Below, piece after piece: positions 5,756 through 9,906 of a DNA stretch of 9,906 nucleotides; the stretch's first letter is position 1, and each line of letters begins with the position of its first letter. The notes beneath the pieces are model-generated. The model made no database searches, had not been told where the DNA came from, and worked only from the letters and a program-made list of their open reading frames with translations. The position numbers and the translations under genes are program-made. This DNA comes from Pseudomonadota bacterium (GTDB lineage Bacteria > Pseudomonadota > Gammaproteobacteria > Burkholderiales > Burkholderiaceae_C): contig JAFECV010000045.1 in assembly GCA_018241985.1 (NCBI GenBank), positions 1 to 9,906 on the forward strand, given 5' to 3'.

Positions 5756-7186
5756 ATGACGAATCTTCCCGAAGGCCACAAGGCCGGACCGCCGGTGGAC
5801 GTGGTGATCATGGCCGCCGGCATGGGCACGCGCATGAAGAGCCGGCTGCCCAAGGTGCTGCATCGGCTGGCGGGCAGACCGCTGCTGGACCACGTGCTGG
5901 ACACCGCCGCGCAGCTCGAGGCGCGGCATGCGGTCGTGGTCGTCGGCCACGGCGCGGCGCAGGTGGAGGCGGCCTGCGCCGACTCAGGGAGCACGCTCGA
6001 TCTGCGCTTCGTGCGGCAGGAGCCGCAGCTTGGCACCGGCCACGCGGTGCAGCAGGCGCTGCCGCTGCTGCCGGACGACGGCATCGTCGTGGTGCTGTCG
6101 GGCGACGTGCCGCTGACCCGTGCCGACACGCTGCGCAGCGTGGTGCGTGCCTGCGCCGGCGAACGCGTGGCGCTGCTGACGATCGAGCTGGCGAACCCGA
6201 CCGGCTACGGCCGCGTGATCCGCGCCGAAGAGACGGTGCGCGCGATCGTCGAGCAGAAGGACGCGACCGCGGCAGAGCGCGCGATCCGCGAGGTTTACAC
6301 CGGCATCATGGCCGCGCCGGCACGCCAACTGAAGAGCTGGGTCGGGCGGCTCGACAACCACAATGCGCAGCGCGAGTACTACCTGACCGACGTCGTCCGG
6401 CTCGCGGTCGCCGACGGCGTACCGGTGGTCGCGCATCGCATCGACGACGCGCTGCAGGTGGCCGGGGTGAACAGTCCGCTGCAATTGGCCGAACTCGAGC
6501 GCGCGCTGCAGCGCCAGCAGGTGCGCGCGCTGATGGAACAAGGCGTGCGCCTGGCCGACCCGGCCCGGTTCGACCTGCGCGGCACCCTCACCTGCGGGCA
6601 GGACGTGGAGATCGACGTCAACTGCGTGTTCGAAGGCCGTGTCACGCTCGGCGACCGGGTGCGGATCGGCCCGAACTGCGTGATCGCGAACGCCGACATC
6701 GCCGCCGATGCGGTGGTGCGCGCGTTCACCCATGTCGAGGGTGCAGACCGATCCGCGCAGGACCGGGTCGCGGTCGGCACAGGTGCGCTGGTCGGCCCGT
6801 TCGCACGCTTGCGCGCCGGCGCGCATCTGGAGGCAGAGGTCCACGTCGGCAACTTCGTCGAAGTGAAGAACTCCACGCTGGCGCGCGGCGCGAAGGCCAA
6901 TCATCTGGCCTACCTCGGCGACGCCAGCGTCGGCGAGCGGGTGAACTACGGGGCCGGCAGCATCACCGCGAACTACGACGGCGTGAACAAGCACCGCACG
7001 GTGATCGAGCACGACGTGCGCGTCGGCAGCAACTGCGTGCTGGTCGCGCCGGTGACGATCGGCGCGGGCGGCACGATCGGCGGCGGCTCGACGATCACGC
7101 GCGACACGCCGCCCGGCGCGCTCAGCGTCGCGCGCGGCAGGCAGGTCAGCATCGCCGACTGGCAGCGACCCGAAAAACAGAAGTAA
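5756..7186 (+). CDS. glmU: Bifunctional UDP-GlcNAc pyrophosphorylase / glucosamine-1-phosphate N-acetyltransferase
   Basis: A 476-residue cytoplasmic enzyme for the last two steps to UDP-GlcNAc: acetylation of glucosamine-1-phosphate by acetyl-CoA, then uridylyl transfer from UTP. The N-terminal uridylyltransferase domain (about 14-245) has the nucleotide loop MAAGMGTRMKSRLPKVLH (19-36, with Arg25 and Lys33), LSGDVPL with metal ligand Asp117, and GVNSPLQL with metal ligand Asn239. After a linker helix, the C-terminal left-handed beta-helix (about 270-462) has NFVEVKNS, the catalytic His383 in NHLAYLGD, and NYGAGSITANYDG. Length is slightly above the usual ~455 because of a 15-residue N-terminal tail; AGGAA (5744-5748) supports this start. 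Tyr181 replaces the Asn of the E. coli INTG segment. With glmS nearby this supplies precursor for peptidoglycan and LPS. Confidence 0.98.
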   Translation: MTNLPEGHKAGPPVDVVIMAAGMGTRMKSRLPKVLHRLAGRPLLDHVLDTAAQLEARHAVVVVGHGAAQVEAACADSGSTLDLRFVRQEPQLGTGHAVQQALPLLPDDGIVVVLSGDVPLTRADTLRSVVRACAGERVALLTIELANPTGYGRVIRAEETVRAIVEQKDATAAERAIREVYTGIMAAPARQLKSWVGRLDNHNAQREYYLTDVVRLAVADGVPVVAHRIDDALQVAGVNSPLQLAELERALQRQQVRALMEQGVRLADPARFDLRGTLTCGQDVEIDVNCVFEGRVTLGDRVRIGPNCVIANADIAADAVVRAFTHVEGADRSAQDRVAVGTGALVGPFARLRAGAHLEAEVHVGNFVEVKNSTLARGAKANHLAYLGDASVGERVNYGAGSITANYDGVNKHRTVIEHDVRVGSNCVLVAPVTIGAGGTIGGGSTITRDTPPGALSVARGRQVSIADWQRPEKQK

Positions 7187-7187
7187 C

Positions 7188-7208
7188 TGCCGCGGCGCCG
7201 CGGCGGCA
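7188..7208. terminator. Palindromic hairpin between glmU and the DUF2726 gene
   Basis: A 14-base perfect palindrome (CCGCGGCGCCGCGG, 7190-7203) lies within an alternative TGCCGC/GCGGCA stem (7188-7193, 7203-7208). It fills the 27-base gap between the two converging genes, where a bidirectional terminator is expected. There is no T-tract on either side. Confidence 0.5.
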
Positions 7209-7213
7209 CCGGG

Positions 7214-7888
7214 TCAGCGCGGGTTTGCGCCCCAGGGGTCGTCGTCGTCCTGCGTCGCCGATTGCAGGCTCATCAGCTTCGACAGCCCCATCACTTCCGA
7301 CTCCTTGTAGCCGGTGTTGCGAAAGTCCTGGTCGGCCTGCGCCATGCGTTCCTCGAGCTGCTGGCGCACGCTGGCCTGGCCGGCCCGCCCGGGCGGCGCG
7401 ACGACCGCAAGCGACAGCTTGCGGCGGAACTCTTCCGCCGACGGCATCTTGCGTACCGTGTCCTTCACGTAGATCAAGCGAATTCCAGCGGACTTGAGGA
7501 TGCGGTGCTTTTCGTTCGCATCGCGCAGCGCGGCACTGGTGTCCCCGGTGCGGTAGGCCTCGATGTCGAACGCAAACGCCACCTTGCCGGCGTCGTTGCA
7601 GACCGCGTAATTCACCTTCATCGCATCGAGCGCCTGCTGCGCGCTGCGCCGGTTGTCGGCGCGGCGGATCGAGACCATCCTCTTCAGCGGCACGTCGACC
7701 AACACCGGCTGGCCGGGGAACGCGGTCTGCAGGTAGTACAGCAGGTCGGCCTGCGACGGCGTGAGCAGGGCTTCCGACGTGAAGCGGTCGCCACTGCGCA
7801 TTGCCGGCGTGCGCATGTACCGGAAGTACAGCACGAGCACCAGCAGCAAGGCGATGGCCGGCAGGGCCCAATACCAGATCGAATGCAT
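7214..7888 (-). CDS. Membrane-anchored DUF2726 protein
   Basis: A 224-residue protein with one N-terminal membrane helix (about residues 5-22, very hydrophobic, followed by FRYMR as a positive inside anchor), then a DUF2726 domain from about 40 to 145. The domain starts with ALLTPSQADLLYYLQTAF and ends with the conserved RDANEKHRILKSAGIRLIYV. DUF2726 has been compared with nuclease-like folds; here the acidic and lysine positions DIE (108-110), Asp123 and Lys127 remain, but activity is unproven. The C-terminus (150-224) is charged, probably helical, and ends in a DDDD run. ATG 7888 is preferred because GGGGA lies 5 bases upstream; GTG 7891 directly before it is possible. It converges on glmU with 27 bases between the stops. 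Its function is not known. Confidence 0.82.
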   Translation of the reverse strand: MHSIWYWALPAIALLLVLVLYFRYMRTPAMRSGDRFTSEALLTPSQADLLYYLQTAFPGQPVLVDVPLKRMVSIRRADNRRSAQQALDAMKVNYAVCNDAGKVAFAFDIEAYRTGDTSAALRDANEKHRILKSAGIRLIYVKDTVRKMPSAEEFRRKLSLAVVAPPGRAGQASVRQQLEERMAQADQDFRNTGYKESEVMGLSKLMSLQSATQDDDDPWGANPR

Positions 7889-8070
7889 CACATTCCCCGT
7901 TCCCTGAATGAGGCAGATTTTCTACGTGATCGGCCTCGCTGCCCAGGGCCGGCAGCCGGATTTTTTCGGCCATGGCGTTGCAAATTCGGCAGATGCGGGG
8001 AGCGCGTGCACGAATCGGCGCCGATTGCCGAGCGCGGACCTGCGCCTCCCGCGCCGCTGCGCCGGCTCCG
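7889..8070. other. Spacer between the DUF2726 and lrp genes
   Basis: 182 bases without a gene I can support. It holds the DUF2726 ribosome site (minus strand), a perfect 14-base palindrome AATCGGCGCCGATT (8013-8026) 45 bases past the lrp stop, and a 6-bp stem (GCTGCC 7938-7943, GGCAGC 7951-7956) followed by six T's on the plus strand. The palindrome is the best candidate for ending the lrp transcript. Confidence 0.4.
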
Positions 8071-8568
8071 CTAATCGGACCTGGCCGCCGCCAGCGGCAC
8101 GCCGGGTTCGAACTTCGCCCGCCGGATACTGAAGTAGGTCTTCACATTTCGCACATTGGCGTCGCTGGTGAACAGGCGCTGCGCCAGCGCGAGGTAGCCC
8201 GGCATGTCGGCCGCGGCGACGATCAGGCAGAAGTCCGGCCCTGGAGAGACCCGGTAGCACTGCTGCACCGCGTCGTCGCCTACGATCCGCTGCTCGAACG
8301 CGGCCAGATGCTCCGCGCCCTGCCGCTCCAGCGTGATCTCGACGATCGCCGTCAGGCCGCTGCCGATCAGCGGCGCGAGCCGATCCGGGCTCAATACCGC
8401 GATCCGGCGCTCGATCAACCCAGCCTGCTCCAGTCTTTTCACGCGCCGCAGGCAGGTCGGCGGCGACACATGCACCTGCCGCGCCAACTCCTGGTTGCTC
8501 AGCGACGCGTCGCGCTGGAGCTTATCCAGCAGACGAATATCGATTCCGTCGATCTCGATTTGTTCCAT
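8071..8568 (-). CDS. Lrp/AsnC-family transcriptional regulator
   Basis: A 165-residue regulator of the feast/famine (Lrp/AsnC) family, normal length. The N-terminal HTH (about 5-60) opens with IDGIDIRLLDKLQRDASLSNQELARQVHVSPPTCLRRVKRLEQAGLI, the standard family signature. The C-terminal RAM domain (about 70-150), which binds amino acids and forms dimers to octamers, includes GPDFCLIVAAADMPGYLAL (110-128). No ribosome site is visible before the ATG at 8568, so initiation may be weak or leaderless. It is divergent from glmS with a 140-base AT-rich spacer holding palindromes, so autoregulation and control of glmS are plausible. The effector amino acid cannot be read from the sequence. Confidence 0.95.
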   Translation of the reverse strand: MEQIEIDGIDIRLLDKLQRDASLSNQELARQVHVSPPTCLRRVKRLEQAGLIERRIAVLSPDRLAPLIGSGLTAIVEITLERQGAEHLAAFEQRIVGDDAVQQCYRVSPGPDFCLIVAAADMPGYLALAQRLFTSDANVRNVKTYFSIRRAKFEPGVPLAAARSD

Positions 8569-8581
8569 GAATACAATGTTT

Positions 8582-8594
8582 CAGAAATTTTCTG
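8582..8594. promoter_or_regulatory. Candidate Lrp operator CAGAA-ATT-TTCTG
   Basis: A perfect 13-base palindrome with 5-bp arms, 13 bases upstream of the lrp start codon. The CAG...CTG ends and AT core resemble the E. coli Lrp consensus (YAGHAWATTWTDCTR), although two bases shorter. The position fits autorepression. Confidence 0.5.
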
Positions 8595-8605
8595 TCGTTG
8601 GTTAA

Positions 8606-8639
8606 TTTTATTGGAATTTAATTCCCCATATCAATAAAA
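8606..8639. promoter_or_regulatory. Nested palindromes between lrp and glmS
   Basis: Outer arms TTTTATTG (8606-8613) and CAATAAAA (8632-8639) are perfect 8-bp inverted repeats with 18 bases between. Within them GGAATT-T-AATTCC (8613-8625) is a perfect 13-base palindrome. Its centre is 31 bases from that of the 8582-8594 palindrome, close to three helical turns, which would suit an Lrp-type multimer binding one face of the DNA. Promoters of lrp and glmS should lie in the same AT-rich island. Confidence 0.5.
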
Positions 8640-8708
8640 CTTGCCTACTAATTTCCTAATCGATCGCCTACGATCCGGCATCCGATCCAATTCCAGGGGG
8701 AATCCTTC

Positions 8709-9812
8709 ATGTGCGGCATCGTCGGCGCGGTCTCCACGCGCAACATCGTCCCGATCCTGGTCCAGGGCCTGCAGCGGCTCGAATACCGCGGCTACGACTC
8801 CTGTGGCATCGCGGTCTACGACGGCGGCCTGCAGCGGGCGCGCAGCACCTCGCGCGTCGCCGAACTGCTCGACCAGATCCAGCACACCGGCCTGCACGGC
8901 ACGACCGGCATCGCGCACACGCGCTGGGCCACGCACGGCGCGCCGGTGGTGCACAACGCGCACCCGCATTTCAGCCACGGACCGGGAGCGGACGCCGCCG
9001 AGCGTCCCGGCCGCATCGCGCTGGTGCACAACGGCATCATCGAGAACCACGACGAGCTGCGCGCGGCGCTCGAGGCGCGCGGTTACCGGTTCGCGAGCCA
9101 GACCGACACCGAGGTCATCGCGCACCTGATCGATTCGCTGTACGACGGCGACCTGTTCGACGCGGTGCGGCAGGCGGTGCCGCAACTGCACGGCGCCTAC
9201 GCGATCGCGGTGTTCTGCAAGGACGAGCCGCACCGTGTCGTCGGCGCGCGCGCGGGCTCGCCGCTGGTGCTCGGCGTCGGGCGGGACGGCGAAGGTTTTC
9301 TTGCCAGCGACGCGATGGCGCTGGCCGGCGTGACGGACCAGATCGTCTACCTCGAGGAAGGCGACCTCGTCGACCTGCAACTCGGCCGCTACTGGATCGT
9401 GGGCGTGGATGGCCGGCCGGCCGAGCGCCCGGTGCGGACCATGCATGCGCACAGCGGCGCGGCCGAACTCGGGCCGTACCGGCACTACATGCAGAAGGAA
9501 ATCTTCGAGCAGCCGCGCGCGATCGCCGACACGCTCGAGGGCGTGACCGGCATCGTGCCCGAGCTGTTCGACGGCCAGGGTGGTGCCAGCGCGCACCGCA
9601 GTTTCAAAACGATCGACTCGGTGCTGATCCTCGCCTGCGGCACCAGCTACTACAGCGGCTGCGTCGCCAAGTACTGGCTGGAGAGCATCGCAAGGATCCC
9701 GACGCAGGTCGAGGTCGCGAGCGAATACCGCTACCGCGATTCGGTGCCGAACCCGAACACACTCGTCGTCACGATCTCGCAGTCCGGCGAGACCGCCGAC
9801 ACGCTGGCCGCG
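8709..9812 (+). CDS. glmS: Glutamine-fructose-6-phosphate aminotransferase (GlmS), broken at its 3' side
   Basis: GlmS makes glucosamine-6-phosphate from fructose-6-phosphate and glutamine, the entry step to UDP-GlcNAc. The frame opens with MCGIVGAV, giving the N-terminal nucleophile Cys2 once Met is removed; AGGGGG (8695-8700) precedes the ATG by 8 bases. The class II glutaminase domain (about 2-235) shows [20 protein letters not shown] (70-77) and HNGIIEN (107-113). After the linker ([14 protein letters not shown], 256-269) the first sugar-isomerase (SIS) domain begins with [11 protein letters not shown] (307-317) and [13 protein letters not shown] (356-368). From residue 369 the sequence is no longer GlmS, so 240 or so C-terminal residues, including the second SIS domain, are missing. 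Up to that point it looks intact and functional. Confidence 0.96.
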
Positions 9813-9906
9813 GCGAAGAACAGCCCGCAGCTAGAGGTGTTCCGAAAGAAGGGCATCGAGGTGCTGCTGATGACCGACCGCGTCGACGAGTGGGCGCTTT
9901 CGCATC
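9792..9906 (+). CDS. htpG: Internal fragment of HtpG (HSP90 chaperone), in frame with glmS
   Basis: The frame runs on from glmS without a stop to the window edge, but from codon 9813 it reads [19 protein letters not shown] then [12 protein letters not shown]. This is the middle-domain segment of bacterial HtpG (E. coli has [25 protein letters not shown] at this point) and does not occur in GlmS, which normally continues with an ALK-like helix and then a TICN segment. The seven codons before it (TADTLAA, 9792-9812) are expected in both proteins, so the two genes can be joined there without visible scar. Neither end of htpG is present: the fragment is about 31-38 residues of a protein of some 630. 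It is most likely the product of a chimeric join. Confidence 0.85.

Noticed and set aside
5984..7012. 342-codon minus-strand open frame opposite glmU
   Set aside because: glmU is unambiguous, and the antisense translation is His/Arg-rich without domains.
7938..7966. Hairpin GCTGCC/GGCAGC followed by TTTTTT, resembling an intrinsic terminator on the plus strand
   Set aside because: No plus-strand gene ends upstream of it; glmU ends 750 bases earlier with a minus-strand gene between. For the minus-strand genes the T-tract is on the wrong side.
8631..9596. 321-codon minus-strand open frame opposite glmS
   Set aside because: Shadow of glmS; no ribosome site and no recognisable domain.
1..9906. 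tRNA, rRNA, CRISPR array, transposase, integrase or phage genes
   Set aside because: None seen on either strand; all sizeable stretches are explained by the annotated genes, and spacers are under 250 bases.

Overview
This is a GC-rich window, roughly two-thirds G+C, with dense, well-spaced genes. It looks like chromosomal DNA of a betaproteobacterium in the order Burkholderiales, most like the Comamonadaceae. I infer this from the GlmU and GlmS sequences, the pairing of LysR and DUF2917 genes, and short intergenic repeat types I associate with that family. No similarity search was possible. I see no tRNA, rRNA, CRISPR array, insertion sequence or phage gene.

Layout. 1-727 is the C-terminal part of a DUF1501 protein. 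854-3066 (+) looks like a sulfur-oxidation block: a single-domain rhodanese, a Tat-exported sulfite dehydrogenase of the SorA type, and its c-type cytochrome partner SorB. A three-hairpin intergenic element follows at 3098-3215. A LysR regulator (3218-4204, -) is divergent from a DUF2917 gene (4339-4824, +), with a clear LysR-type box between them. A TetR regulator (4857-5507, +) follows and is possibly translated from a leaderless mRNA. A 248-base spacer (5508-5755) holds a hairpin, a 7-bp inverted repeat and what may be a gene remnant.

The last part centres on UDP-GlcNAc synthesis: glmU (5756-7186, +), a convergent membrane-anchored DUF2726 protein (7214-7888, -), an Lrp/AsnC regulator (8071-8568, -), and divergently glmS (8709 onward, +). 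GlmS makes glucosamine-6-phosphate and GlmU carries out the last two steps to UDP-GlcNAc, the precursor for peptidoglycan and LPS. The AT-rich lrp-glmS spacer carries nested palindromes that resemble Lrp-type operators.

The most important oddity is at the right edge. The glmS reading frame stops looking like GlmS after about residue 368 and continues in frame, from about base 9813, as the middle of the HSP90 chaperone HtpG. The switch falls in a stretch encoding TADTLAA, which I believe both proteins share. This is most likely a chimeric join (assembly or amplification artefact, or less likely a real recombination), so the last ~95 bases should not be read as glmS.

I did not find a convincing undescribed multi-gene system. 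The strongest leads are regulatory: the lrp-glmS spacer, the sorA leader hairpin and the LysR box.
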